Positions 1 through 10,828 of a stretch of 64,000 nucleotides of DNA are shown in pieces. The notes below the pieces were generated by a model. That model had not been told where the DNA came from and ran no database searches. It was given only the letters and a program-made list of their open reading frames with translations. Position numbers and translations under genes: made by a program. Position 1 is the first letter of the stretch; every line of letters starts with the position of its first letter. The stretch comes from Rana temporaria (Eukaryota; Chordata; Amphibia; Anura; Ranidae): contig NC_053500.1 in assembly GCF_905171775.1 (NCBI RefSeq), positions 127,195,140 through 127,259,139 on the forward strand. The letters are read 5' to 3'.

Positions 1-430
1 AAGTTTTATTAATATATAAAAAGTCTACAATATTCATTTATCATCATCGTTATTATTAATAATATATTATATATTGAAATTCGATAATATATTATTTGTT
101 ACTGGTATTGATGATGATGATGATTATTACGTTTTATTAATATATAAAAAGTCTACAATATTCATTTACAATCGTTATTATTAATAATATATTTATGATT
201 ATTATTACTAACATATTATATATTAAAATTCGATAATATATTATTTGTTACAGTTATTTATGATGATGATTATTACGTTTTTTATTAATATATTAAAGGC
301 TACAATATTCATTTATCATCATCGTTATTAATAAATTGTTTATGATTATTATTATTAATAATATATTATATATTAAAATTCGATAATATATTATTTGTTA
401 CAGGTATTTATGATTATTATTCATAAATAC
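1..430. repeat. AT-rich tandem repeat, about three copies
   Basis: A block with the words TTTTATTAATATAT, TCTACAATATTCATTTA and GATAATATATTATTTGTTAC recurs starting near 1, 130 and 276, so the period is roughly 130-146 bp with small indels. It begins at the window edge, so the full array may be longer. No coding potential is visible. Confidence 0.8.
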
Positions 431-487
431 ATACAGTATATTCAAATTCTATAACAGTTATTCATAGATTAATAATTGTTATCAGTA

Positions 488-979
488 CAGTAAAACCTTG
501 GATTGAGAGCATAATTTTGTTCCAGAAGAATGCTTGTAATCCAAAGCACTTGTATATAAAAGCAAATTTCCCCATTAGAAATAATGGAAACTTAAATGAT
601 TCGTTCCACAACCATTTATTCATAAGTCCTTCAGTTTATAGTCCATATAAAAAGATCATAGCAATGTGATAGGTTGTGTAACCATAAAATGTCCATCCAC
701 AAATGGAAGCCTCACCAAGGGGATTAGAAGAAAAATCCATCAGGAGGTACAGGGTATAAAAGAGAAGAGAGGCGCCTCTAAGTGTAGCAATAAGTTGCTA
801 AATGTTGTACCTTCATTAAATGTAACCCGTATCGCTACACTTAGAGGCGCCTCTCTTCTCTTTTATACTCCGTTGTAATATGACGCTACTTGTATGTAAA
901 GTCAAAAGTAAAAAAAAAAAATTAGCTTGTCTTGTAAAACGCTCTCAAACCAAGTTACTCTGAAGCCAAGGTTTTACTG
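488..979. mobile_element. mariner-type MITE, 492 bp
   Basis: The ends are inverted repeats (CAGTAAAACCTTGG at 488, CCAAGGTTTTACTG ending at 979) flanked by TA on both sides (486-487, 980-981), the Tc1/mariner target duplication. There is no transposase, so it is non-autonomous. Related ends occur near 36125-36555 and 57690-57790 (words such as GTAATCCAAGGTTCCACTGT). The element contains a perfect hairpin at 754-868. Confidence 0.8.
754..868. repeat. perfect 35-bp inverted repeat (hairpin)
   Basis: Positions 754-788 are the exact reverse complement of 834-868, separated by a 45-nt loop. The arm contains the self-complementary word GAGGCGCCTC. It lies inside the mariner-type MITE at 488-979. 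It may be a nested small foldback element or the source of a hairpin RNA; the sequence alone does not decide. Confidence 0.9.
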
Positions 980-984
980 TAAGT

Positions 985-1770
985 ATTTACAAGCTCACAT
1001 AATTTCTAATAAAAAAAATCTTCGCCATTCTGAAGCTTCCCTCCAACCACTTTCCATATTATTTTATATATTCTATACTTGCCAAATATGCTGAAAAAAT
1101 CTCCGTCCACTGAGTCTGCCTTCATCCATTTTAACTGTGGGCAGCTGAAGATGCTGCGGTTCACTGCCTGACTTTACACAGAGGCACACCTCCAGCTCTG
1201 CAGCTCTCATTGGCCCTCTTATGATTCACCCAACCCCTTCCCTTCATGGCAAACGATCACTAGTGAGTGAGAGAGAGAGAGCTGTGCATGATGTCATAAG
1301 CTAGGCATTTAACCTATAACAAGTAAACTGAGGACACCTGTCCAGTATGCTTGTCACAGGTAATGAATTGAAACCAAAAGACAGGCGACACAACCAACCT
1401 GCATTTTATGAACATCCGAAATGACAGCCTTCATTTCTCTTACATTATAGGTTTACTTCAACTCCAGTGGAGATCATCTGTGAGGTCACCGACCCGGCTT
1501 TGCTCTCTGGCAGGGGTGCCTGGATCACAAGGCTGGCTGAACAGATTTACAAACCATTTGGCAGGTAAGATCACTCCTATATATGTATTCTTGCTATATA
1601 TATGGCATACTGTATATATATATATAAAAAAATATATATAATATTTGGCATACTGTGTGTGTAATATATATATATATATAATCGGGCGCCCAAAAAAGTC
1701 ATGTGACCAGCCAGAAGACTTCAGAACGTAAAGCATACAGTATATACCGTAAATCCAGGAACAATATTTT
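985..1770. other. no gene recognised; AT dinucleotide tracts
   Basis: No supported coding sequence. The stretch has a short GA tract near 1264-1280 and TATA-rich microsatellite runs around 1578-1682. The small open frames have no recognisable domain. Confidence 0.5.
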
Positions 1771-1918
1771 ATATGTCGCAGCCATGGGCGTCCGCTCCAT
1801 AGGGCAAGGGGGGTTGTTTGCCCCTCCTGGAATCGCCAGGGAGAGCCAGGAGCAGGGCCGAACTGGCCCTGGGGCCGCTTTAAGCGGCGACTGCAGCGCT
1901 CCCCTCCTTCTGTCCTCC

Positions 1919-2086
1919 GGCGCTCATATCATATGTCATGGAGCTGGGTCTGTGTGCAAGGTCCCGCCCCCCTAGTTTGGCTCATCTGATAGTCTTCTAG
2001 TGTTCTGCCTATCACACGAGCTGAACTAGGGGGGGGGGCGGGACCTTGCACACAGACCCAGCTCCGTGACATACGATACGAGCGCC
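1919..2086. repeat. imperfect ~60-bp inverted repeat
   Basis: 1919-1977 pairs with 2024-2086 with a few mismatches. Shared words include GGAGCTGGGTCTGTGTGCAA and its complement, and GCGGGACCTTGCACACAG. The loop is about 46 nt. It sits in the left half of the element at 1782-3550 and looks like a foldback or nested MITE. Confidence 0.75.
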
Positions 2087-2388
2087 AGAGGGCGAGGAGC
2101 GACGTTTTATATTGTTTACCAGGCCTGTGCTTTGTTTGTGCCAACATCTGTTGCCACAGGTAACACTAGACTATTTTCTGATGTGTTTTTAGCAAGTCTG
2201 GAAGCGCAGAGCAAACGCAACACAGAGTTGTAGCCTACGGCATAGTTTCTAGTTGTCCCTTATTTAGAGTGCCTGTCCTTCTTCTGGAATCAAATCCATT
2301 TGTCCCTCATTCCAAAAGGTTCCTCTTTTAGACCTGAAATAAATATACTGTCAATATAGTGTAGTGTTTCAGTCAAGGGAAAGGGGTG

Positions 2389-3353
2389 CTGTGTAATGTA
2401 AAGGGGTCCAGTGGTGCAGGCTGCTGTGTAATGTAAAGGGGTCCAGTGATGCAGGGTGCTGCGTAATGTAAAGGGGTCCAGAGCTGTGAGGTGCTGTGTA
2501 ATGTAAAGGGGTCTAGAGCTGTGAGGTGCTGTGTAATGTAAAGGGGTCCAGTGGTGCAGGGTGCTGTGTAATGTAAAGGGGGCCAGTGATGCAGGGTGCT
2601 GTGTAATGTAAAGGGGTCCAGTGATGCAGGGTGCTGTGTAATGTAAAGGGGTCCAGAGCTGTGAGGTGCTGTGTAATGTAAAGGGGTCTAGAGCTGTGAG
2701 GTGCTGTGTAATGTAAAGGGGTCCAGAGCTGTGAGGTGCTGTGTAATATAAAGGGGTCCAGTGGTGCAGGGTGCTGTGTAATGTAAAGGGGGCCAGTGAT
2801 GCAGGGTGCTGTGTAATGTAAAGGGGGCCAGTGATGCAGGGTGCTGTGTAATGTAAAGGGGGCCAGTGATGCAGGGTGCTGTGTAATGTAAAGAGGTCCA
2901 GAGCTGTGGGGTGCTGTATAATGTAAAGGGGTCCAGAGCTGTGGGGTGCTGTGTAATGTAAAGGGGTCCAGTGATGCAGGGTGCTGTGTAATGTAAAGGG
3001 GTCCAGAGCTGTGGGGTGCTGTGTAATGTAAAGGGGTCCAGTGATGCAGGGTGCTGTGTAATGTAAAGGGGTCCAGAGCTGTGGGGTGCTGTATAATGTA
3101 AAGGGGTCCAGAGCTGTGGGGTGCTGTGTAATGTAAAGGGGTCCAGTGATGCAGGGTGCTGTGTAATGTAAAGGGGTCCAGAGCTGTGGGGTGCTGTGTA
3201 ATGTAAAGGGGTCCAGTGTGCTGTGTAATGTAAAGGGGTCCAGTGATGCAGGGTGCTGTGTAATGTAAAGGGGTCCAGAGCTGTGGGGTGCTGTGTAATG
3301 TAAAGGGGTCCAGAGCTGTGGGGTGCTGTGTAATGTAAAGGGGTCCAGAGGTG
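2389..3353. repeat. 35-bp minisatellite, about 27 copies
   Basis: The unit contains GTGCTGTGTAATGTAAAGGG followed by GTCCA and one of two alternative tails (GTGATGCAG or GAGCTGTGG). Both unit types are interspersed, and one unit near 3210 is shortened. Because 35 is not a multiple of three and the unit lacks stops on the minus strand, overlapping frames stay open across it. These are not genes. Confidence 0.95.
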
Positions 3354-3556
3354 CAGTTGTGGAGAGGGGGTACACAGTAGTGACAAAGAGATATTGAAAG
3401 ATGCAGGGGGCACAGTGGAGTGTTTTTACATTTTAACGTGTGGGGGCGCTTTTAACCCCCGCTAGCGGTCGAAGAAAGGGTAAAATGTGACTGTGTATCG
3501 CCGCTGCCGAAGCGCGCCCCCCCCTGAAAAATATCAGCGGACGCCCATGGTCGCAG

Positions 3557-3863
3557 CTCACCAGTCCATATACTGTATGTGGCTGCTGCATTAGATTGTT
3601 TAGTCTTTTTTTTTTATTTATTTTTTTATGCTTTATTTTCACCTTGTAATCCTGCCAGCAGTACACTTCCTGTCCTAAGGTGACAACGCTCACTCATCGT
3701 ACTATATCTATGGAGGAACAGCGTTGTCACCCTAGGAAAGGACTACAAAACATCCCATCACAACACACGTGCATTGAGCCTGCATAGACCTCAACATACA
3801 AATTCTGAATGAGCCTTAAGTAACAGCACTGATATATCAATGTCAAGATCTGATGAGCCACAA
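3557..3863. other. short palindromic repeat fragment, no gene
   Basis: GGTGACAACGCT near 3679 and AGCGTTGTCACC near 3720 form an inverted repeat around a short loop, probably a MITE remnant. The rest to 3863 shows no recognisable feature. Confidence 0.4.
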
Positions 3864-3939
3864 CAAGGTTCTCCAAACTATGGTCCATGGGCCACATCCG
3901 GCCCACTGCAAAATCTTATTTGGGGGAACATTGATGACC

Positions 3940-5610
3940 ACTCTGGGATGTAAGAGGGGGCTCAGATGGGCTCTCCTGGATGTAAGGGAGGAATCTGGAC
4001 TTTTGTAGGGGAGTTCTCTGATGTACTCTCATGTATGTAAGGGAGGACTCTGATGGGCACAGCTGGATGTAAGGGAGGACTCTGATGGGCACAGCTGGAT
4101 GTAAGGGAGGACTCTGATGGGCACAGCTGGATGTAAGGGAGGACTCTAATGGGCTCTCCTGGATGTAAGGGAGGACTCTGATGGGCACAGCTGGATGTAA
4201 GGGAGGACTTTGATGGGCTCTCCTGGATGTAAGGGAGGACACTGATGGGCTCTCCTGGATGTATAGAAGGACTCTGATGGAATCACATAGATGTATAGAA
4301 GGACTCTGATGGAATCTCATAGATGTATAGAAGGACTCTGATGCCTTGTACACACGATCAGAACTTCCGATGAAAAAAGTCAGACAGAATTTTTTCATCC
4401 GATATTCTGACCGTGTGTGTGTGTGTGTGGGCCCTGTCTGACTTTTTTCCAATTGGGTTTAGAAATAGAACATGTTTTATTTATTTCCTATGGGAAAAAA
4501 ATCAGAAATTCCCGTCGTCTGTGTGGAACTCAGAAAAAAAAAAAACACGCATGCTCAGAATCAAGTCGGCACATGCTCGGAAGCATTGAACTTTTTCTCG
4601 GCTTGTCGTAGTGTTTTACATCGCTGCGTTTTGGACGGTCGGAATTTGGTCTGACAGTGTGTACAGGGCATTAGATGTATAAAAGGACTATGATGGAATC
4701 TCCTGGATGTAATGGAGGACTCTGATGGAATCTCCTGGATGTATGGGAGGACTCTGATGGAATGTCATAGATGTATAGGAAGACTCTGATGGAATCTCAT
4801 ATATGAGCACTATGATGGAATCTCCTGGATGTATAGAAGGGCTCTGATGGAATCTCCTGGATGTATAGGAGGACTCTGATGGAATCTCCTGGATGTATAG
4901 GAGGACTCTGATGGAATCTCCTGGATGTATGGGAAGACTCTGATGGAATCTCATAGATATATAGGAGCACTATGATGGAATCTCCTAGATGTATAGGAGG
5001 ACTCTGATGGAATCTCCTGGATGTATAGGAGGACTCTGATGGAATCTCCTGCATGTATAGGAGGACTCTGATGGAATCTCCTGCATGTATAGGAGGACTC
5101 TGATGGAATCTCCTGGATGTATAGGAGGACTCTGGAATCTCCTAGATGTATAGGAGGACTCTGGAATCTCCTAGATGTATAGGAGGACTCTGATGGAATC
5201 TCCTGGATGTATAGGAGGACTCTGATGGAATCTCCTGGATGTATAGGAGGACTCTGATGGAATCTCCTGGATGTATAGGAGGACTCTGATGGAATCTCCT
5301 GGATGTATAGGAGGACTCTGATGGAATCTCCTGGATGTATAGGAGGACTCTGATGGAATCTCCTGGATGTATAGGAGGACTCTGATGGAATCTCCTGGAT
5401 GTATAGGAGGACTCTGATGGAATCTCATAGATGTATAGGAAGACTCTGATGGAATCTTATATATATATAAGCACTATGCTGGAATCTCCTAGATGTATAG
5501 GAGGACTCTGGAATCTCCTAGATGTATAGGAGGACTCTGATGGAATCTCCTGGATGTATAGGAGGACTCTGATGGAATCTCCTGGATGTATAGGAGGACT
5601 CTGATGTGCC
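3940..5610. repeat. 32-bp minisatellite, interrupted once
   Basis: The unit contains GGATGTATAGGAGGACTCTG followed by ATGGAATCTCCT. From about 5165 to 5420 it is nearly perfect; the left part (3940-4340) is more diverged. A MITE insertion splits it at 4342-4670. The 85-aa open frames across it are repeat artefacts (32 codons per three units). Confidence 0.95.
4342..4670. mobile_element. MITE with TGCC...GGCA ends, nested in minisatellite
   Basis: Inverted ends TGCCTTGTACACACGATCAG and CAGTGTGTACAGGGCA enclose about 329 bp without coding sequence. It belongs to the same family as 14378-14746, whose ends are GTACACACGATCGG-like. Flanks TGA and TTA resemble an imperfect 3-bp duplication. It inserted after the minisatellite had formed. 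Confidence 0.65.
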
Positions 5611-5699
5611 CCTCTTAGTGAATAATTTGGAGCCCCCTGCCCCAGAATATGACGGCCGTGGCGGGGGCGATATAGGAGATTCTATGAATATATGATGTG

Positions 5700-6115
5700 G
5701 GATTCATTCGTTGTGATTTGTCGTTTTTTTATAGGTCTTTTTCTGTTCCATATGTTTTGCTAAATTGTCTCATAAATAATTCCGTCATTCATGGGAATAA
5801 TCACACCACTTATAAAAATAGAGTCTTCAGACAATGAGCGGCGTGTCATTTCTCATACAGCAGCTGCCTTTCACTTCAGAGCCGGATTCTATTCGCTCGG
5901 AATGAGAATGTTCCTTAATTCCTCGCGGTGTCTTTGCCTCCCTTCCCAGGTGCCAGTCAAGTATTTAAATTTTTCCCGTGGCCCACATTCGCTAAATGGC
6001 TTTCCGCCATGAAATCTTCCTGGCCTGGCAGACACCAGAGCCCCGGATCAAATCAACGTTTGTAAATTGATTCATAATTATCTTGTTGACGTGTGCTCTG
6101 AATTTCAGGGCCTGT
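5700..6115. other. candidate conserved non-coding block
   Basis: The block is non-repetitive, of balanced composition and free of transposon ends, with long words such as TTGTAAATTGATTCATAATT that resemble vertebrate conserved enhancers. No open frame fits a known protein. Conservation itself cannot be seen from one sequence, so this is an inference from character. Confidence 0.3.
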
Positions 6116-6125
6116 TTTATTAAGA

Positions 6126-6128
<3 letters not shown>

Positions 6129-6162
<34 letters not shown>

Positions 6163-6163
6163 C
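6129..6163. repeat. poly-T tract
   Basis: About 34 consecutive T residues lie just right of the conserved-looking block. It could be the reversed A-tail of a retroposon, but no body is recognisable beside it. Confidence 0.8.
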
Positions 6164-6278
6164 ATGCTGCTGTCAAAGTGCCAAGAAGGATCTGCTGGAA
6201 GTCGATGGCTTGGCTCTAGTCTACAGGAACAATCGATGGAGTCTGGGAGATCGTAACAGAATGTATATCACACCTTAA

Positions 6279-7261
6279 CCACTTAAGCCCCGGACCAAAA
6301 TACTTCCTAAAGACCCAAGGGGTTTTTACAGTTCGGGACTGCGTCACTTTAACAGACAATTGCGCGGTCGTGCGACGTGGCTCCCAAACAAAATTGGCGT
6401 ATTTTTTCCCCCACAAATAGAGCTTTCTTTTGGTGGTATTTGATCACCTCTGCGGTTTTTATTTTTTGCGCTATAAACAAAAATAGAGCGACAATTTTGA
6501 AAAAAATGCAATATTTTTTACTTTTTGCTATAATAAATATCCCCCAAAAACATATATAACATTTTTTTTTTCCTCAGTTTAGGCCGATACGTATTCTTCT
6601 ACCTATTTTTGGTAAAAAAATCGCAATAATCGTTTATCGGTTGGTTTGCGCAAAATTTATAGTGTTTACAAAATAGGGGATAGTTTTTTTTGTTTTTTTT
6701 TTTACTACTAATGGCGGCGTTCAGCGGTTTTTTTCGTGACTGCGACATTATGGCGGACACTTCGGACAATTTTGACACATTTCTGGGACCATTGTCATTT
6801 TCACAGCAAAAAATGCATTTAAATTGCATTGTTTATTGTGAAAATGACAGTTGCAGTTTGGGAGTTAACCACAGGGGGCGCTGTAACATTTAGGGATCAC
6901 TGTGTATGTGTTTACTAGTGTAGGGGGGTGTGGCTGTAGGAATGACGTCATTGATCGTGTCTTCCCTATAAATAGGATGACGCGATCGATGCGCCGACAC
7001 AGTGAAGCACGGGGAAGCCGTGTTTACACACGGCTCTCCCCGTTCTTCAGCTCCGGGGAGCGATCGCGACGAAGCGGCTATAAACGAATAGCCGCGCCGT
7101 CGTCCCGGATCGCTCCCGAAGCCACGGGGACCGCCGCGTGTACGGGGGGGGGTCCCGATCGGACCCCTGACCCACGTCAAGCAGGGCACGTATATATACG
7201 TTGATGTGCCTGCCTGTGCCATTCTGCTGACGTATATGTACATGAGGCGGTCCTTAAGTGG
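6279..7261. mobile_element. TTAA-flanked DNA element, ~983 bp
   Basis: The ends CCACTTAAG and CTTAAGTGG are inverted and flanked by TTAA on both sides (6275-6278, 7262-7265), the duplication used by Kolobok and piggyBac elements. No transposase is present. Related copies or fragments occur at 13074, 18593, 18845-20157, 49780-50080, 54564 and 62839 to the end. Shared internal words include TTTGGTGGTATTTGATCACC and TTTTTATTTTTTGCGCTATA. Confidence 0.65.
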
Positions 7262-7667
7262 TTAAAGATGAACTCCGGGGAACGGAAACTTTAACTACTT
7301 TAATACCGGGCTTTTATATCATCTTAATACCGCGCCTATTCTGGCCCTTCTCTCCTACATGTAGAAATCATCATTCCTTTGCTAGAAAATTACTCAGAAC
7401 CCCCAAACATTATATGTTTTTTTTTTTTTAGCAGACACCCTAGGGAAAAAATGGCGGTCATTGCAACTTTTTATCTTGTACGGTATTTGCGCAATCATTT
7501 TTCAAACGCCTTTTTTTTGGAAAAAAAAATGGTTTCATGAATTAAAAAATAACAAAACCGTAAAGTTAGCCCAATTTTAGGATGTTATGGCGAGTAAATA
7601 GATACCTAACATGTCACGCTTTAAAATTGCACACACTCATGGAATGGCGCCAAACTTCGGTACTTAA

Positions 7668-8115
7668 AGCGGTTGTAAACCCGCATCAAATTTTTTTTTA
7701 AATTTTTTTTTCTCCTGTAAGGCAAAAGTCATAATGAGCTAATATGCACCGCATATTAGCTCATTATGAAATACTTACCTCGGAACGAGGTGTGTAGCAC
7801 TTACCTGGTCCACGCCGAGCGAGATTTCATCTTGCCTCGGCGTGTCTTCCGGGTATCGCCGCTCCAGCGCTGTGATTGGCTGGAGCGGCGATGACGTCAC
7901 TCCCGTGCGTGCGCACGGGAGATTTAAAACTCGGCAAGGTCCGGCGGCAGCCGGTCCTTTCGCCTGAGATCCCCCCTGCGCATGCGCCACGGCGCATTGC
8001 GAGGGGAATATCTCCTAAACCGTGCAGGTTTAGGAGATATTCTCCTTACCTACAGGTAAGCCTTGTTATAGGCTTACCTGTAGGTAAAAGTAAAAAAAGT
8101 GGGTTTACAACCACT
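7668..8115. mobile_element. TTAA-type MITE, 448 bp
   Basis: The ends AGCGGTTGTAAACCC and GGGTTTACAACCACT are inverted, with TTAA duplicated at 7664-7667 and 8116-8119. The uninterrupted host repeat reads straight through one TTAA, which confirms the duplication. It contains an internal palindrome (ATGAGCTAATATGC with its complement). A related end lies at 63981. Confidence 0.8.
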
Positions 8116-8393
8116 TTAAAAATCTCTATAGGCAACGCTTTGAACATTTTTACAGGTTACAAGTTTAGAGTTACAGAGGAGATCTAGTGCTAGAATTGTT
8201 GCACATGCTCTAACGCACGCAGTGATACCTCACATATGTGGTTTGAACGTTGTTTACATATGTGGGCGGGACTTACTTGTGTGTTCACTTCTGAGCGTGA
8301 GCTAACGGGGACAGGGGCGTTTTAATTATTTTTATTATTAAAATATATAATATAATTTTATTTATTTTTTGATCAATTTTATTCCTATTACAA

Positions 8394-8906
8394 TAAGGTG
8401 ACCAGATTTTTTTTAAATGAAATCCGGGGACATATTTTTTCTTTTATAGTAATGGCAACAATCAGCGCCTCTCTGCCCGTCACCGCCGCCTCACAGCCTC
8501 TCTTACTCTCCGGGCCCCGGCTACTACTGGATGGGGAGCGGAGGAAGATTACTCTGCCAGGAAAGGCAAGAAGATAGGCAGGTGGATGGCCAGAATTTGA
8601 GCCAAGGCAGAATAACATGCGAGCGAAGCTGAATGGGCATGCGCCCGAAACTAAAGAAATATTCCCTCCACTCCGACCAGCACATGATCATTAGAAAGGG
8701 GCACAGATAATGTGAAAAATAGAACCCCCCCTATGCCAGTAGGCACGGCGGAGCGGGAGGGTGTAATTCTATTTTTTTTATTTTCATTCTGCACTGACTT
8801 TGAAATTGCCCCTGCCCCCTATTAAATCCAATCTGGGGACAAAACCAGGGACAGTGTCCTCAATCAGGGGACTGTCCCCTGAAACTAGGGATGTCTGGTC
8901 ACCCTA
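8394..8906. mobile_element. hAT-type MITE, 513 bp
   Basis: Inverted ends TAAGGTGACCAGA and TCTGGTCACCCTA are flanked by TATTACAA and TATTAGAA (7 of 8 identical), an 8-bp duplication typical of hAT elements. A second, right-truncated copy starts at 16153 with the same internal text (CTCTCTGCCCGT, GGCTACTACTGG). Confidence 0.75.
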
Positions 8907-9484
8907 TATTAGAAGGAATGTAAACATCCCTTGTAATAGGAAGTGTGTGACAGGTCCTCCTTATGGAGAGATCAATAAGACCCCACATCTCTCCACCAGG
9001 CTGGAAAGCATGAGATTGTGAGAAAAAATTCACCAATCTCATGCTTTACTAGCCGCAATCGCAGCTTTGTTTACTTCTGGGAACCCGGGTGTGACGTCAT
9101 CACATCGCGCCCGGGCCTCCGACGGTCATAGAGATGATGGTGACCATCTGGTCACCAGTCATCTCTATGCTTGTCATGTGACAAGACACCGGCGCCGGAC
9201 GATTCATTCTCCGGGCCCCCGATGGCACGGGAGAGCCCGGAGAAGCGCCGGATGGCGGCGGGAAGGAGGGGTGTCCCCTCCCGCCGCCTATAAGAACGAT
9301 CAAGCAGCGGAACTGCCGCTATGATTGTTCTTATCGTGCGCAGAATCGCTGGCAGAAGAGAAGGATATCTGAGTGATGCCTCTAGCTGCACCCATCATTC
9401 AGATATCCCCCCCACAAAGCCCGGGCTGTCATATGACGTCCACCCAGGATGGTAGATCCCATCTGTGGACTTCATATTACTATA

Positions 9485-9533
9485 TTGCTCACATCGAACT
9501 TTTCTTGTCAGAAATTCCGATCGTGTATATGCG
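9485..9533. repeat. fragment of the GATCGTGTGTACGCGGCA MITE family
   Basis: CACATCGAACTTTTCTTGT followed by GAAATTCCGATCGTGTATA nearly duplicates the right end of the MITE at 14378-14746. Only the terminal ~50 bp are present. Confidence 0.7.
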
Positions 9534-9913
9534 GTATTAGGCTTTGTTTGCACTTGCAGTTAGGGGCGGTTAAAAAAAATAAGCCACATTTTTACCACCC
9601 CTCAACTCCTCCCTCTTAAACTGTGGCTGGGGGCGTATATACAGTGCTTTGCATCGCTGCATGGCAAAGCTTATCCCTCCCCTATAGCATTTGGCGGCCA
9701 TTGCCACCTGTCGAACGTGATCTATTCAGTTGAATGGGGATGTGCTGTAACTGCATGCAATGCACGGAGTTGCGACGCAGTGGTGCAGGGATTTCATGGG
9801 TTAAAACAAGCCATACTTGACACCCCTCACCATCAGTCAAATGACCTCTGCAAAACAATCCACAGTGGATTGCTCTTCAGAAAGCGACACCAGTGTAAAT
9901 GAGCTCCTACAGT

Positions 9914-10560
9914 GTAAACCAGTGGCCTCCAAACTGCGGCTCTGGGGCTGGATGTGGTATTTGCTTGCTCTTATCCGGTCCTTGAGGCAATTTTCTTGCC
10001 ACAAACGCCAACATAGGGGGCGCTATTCCTTTGACGGACCCCCAACGACAGGAGCTATTCCTTTTGATGGACCCCCAATGACGGGGCACTATTCCTTCCA
10101 CGGATCCCCAACGACGTGTCACTATTCCTTCCACGGATCCCCAACGACGGGTCACTATTCCTTCCACGGATCCCCAACGACGGGTCACTATTCCTTCCAC
10201 GGATCCCCAACGACGGGTCACTATTCCTTCCACGGATCCCCGATGACGGGTCACTATTCCTTCCACGGATCCCCGACGACGGGTCACTATTCCTTCCACG
10301 GATCCCCGACGCCGGGGCACTATTCCTTCCACGGATCCCCGACGCCGGGGCACTATTCCTTCCACGGATCCCCGACGCCGGGGCACTATTCCTTCCACGG
10401 ATCCCCGACGCCGGGGCACTATTCCTTCCACGGATCCCCGACGCCAGAGCACTATTCCTTCCACGGATCCCCGACGCCGGGGCACTATTCCTTCCACGGA
10501 TCCCCGACGCCGGGGCACTATTCCTTTGACGGACCCCCAACAACGGGGCTTTATTCCTTT
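9914..10560. mobile_element. hAT-like element with 33-bp minisatellite, right end missing
   Basis: It starts with CAGTGGCCTCCAAACTGCGG and continues with TTATCCGGTCCTTGAGG, closely matching the start of the element at 41074. The interior is a 33-bp tandem array. The expected right terminus (TTTGGAGACCCCTG) was not found, so the right boundary is approximate and the copy looks truncated. Confidence 0.6.
10081..10535. repeat. 33-bp minisatellite, about 14 copies
   Basis: The unit contains TATTCCTTCCACGGATCCCC then GACG(C/A)CGGGGCAC. As 33 is a multiple of three, frames on both strands stay open and predict 11-residue peptide repeats. The 5' copies are more diverged than the 3' ones. It is judged a non-coding array. 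Confidence 0.95.
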
Positions 10561-10718
10561 CATAGACCCTCAACAACTGAAAGGGACGGTAACATGTTAG
10601 TGTATTTTCATAGGAAAAAAATGTTAAATTCTACCAAATAGGCTTTTAAGGCATCTGCACAAAGAAATATATGAAATGCAATGTCTCGTTGGCGTAGTCC
10701 TAACCCAAGCCATATAGT

Positions 10719-10757
10719 GTGTGTATGTATGTATGTATGTATGTATGTGTGTGTGTG

Positions 10758-10793
<36 letters not shown>

Positions 10794-10824
10794 TGTATGT
10801 ATGTATGTATGTATGTATGTATGT
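10719..10824. repeat. (ATGT)n microsatellite
   Basis: Tetranucleotide ATGT/GTAT repeats run for ~105 bp, with a short GTGTGTATATAT interruption near 10748. The array abuts the probable LTR start at 10829. Confidence 0.95.
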
Positions 10825-10828
10825 GTGT

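Larger units (their letters stand above)
1782..3550. mobile_element. TIR DNA element carrying a 35-bp minisatellite
   Basis: The outer 15 bp are inverted repeats (CCATGGGCGTCCGCT at 1782, AGCGGACGCCCATGG ending 3550). A direct repeat TCGCAG flanks them on both sides (1776-1781, 3551-3556), a plausible 6-bp target duplication. Inside are a ~60-bp imperfect inverted repeat (1919-1977 with 2024-2086) and a long 35-bp tandem array. No transposase is present. The superfamily is unresolved. Confidence 0.65.
3864..5639. mobile_element. hAT-like non-autonomous element with 32-bp minisatellite
   Basis: The left end (CAAGGTTCTCCAAACTATGG at 3864) and right end (TTTGGAGCCCCCTG ending 5639) are inverted repeats of the CTCCAAACT type seen also at 9914 and 41074. 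After the left end comes a shared subterminal phrase (CATCCGGCCC). The interior is almost entirely a 32-bp tandem array, interrupted by a MITE at 4342-4670. The flanks match at only 5 of 8 positions, so the target duplication is weak. Confidence 0.6.
7290..9470. mobile_element. old repeat of the TTAACC family (reverse), host of two MITEs
   Basis: Words here are the reverse complement of the family copy at 62839-63980, for example GTTAGCCCAATTTT, TAGGTATCTATTTAC and GGAATGTAAACATCCC. The copy is split by a TTAA-type MITE at 7668-8115 and a hAT-type MITE at 8394-8906, and both breakpoints can be read by comparing with the uninterrupted copy. Confidence 0.55.

Noticed and set aside
2389..3353. 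CRISPR-like array
   Set aside because: Units are directly abutting without variable spacers and the context is vertebrate; the same applies to the other minisatellites.
2290..3413. Long minus-strand ORFs (361 and 241 aa) with HYTAP-type repeats
   Set aside because: They are two overlapping frames of one 35-bp minisatellite that lacks stop codons; no domain or splice context.
6902..7204. 100-aa plus-strand ORF in GC-rich part of a TTAACC-family element
   Set aside because: No domain; lies in a non-autonomous repeat and has an equally open frame on the other strand.
9817..10641. Overlapping ORFs of 274, 218, 173 and 137 aa with 11-residue repeats
   Set aside because: Repeat unit is 33 bp, so several frames on both strands stay open at once; no start context or domain.
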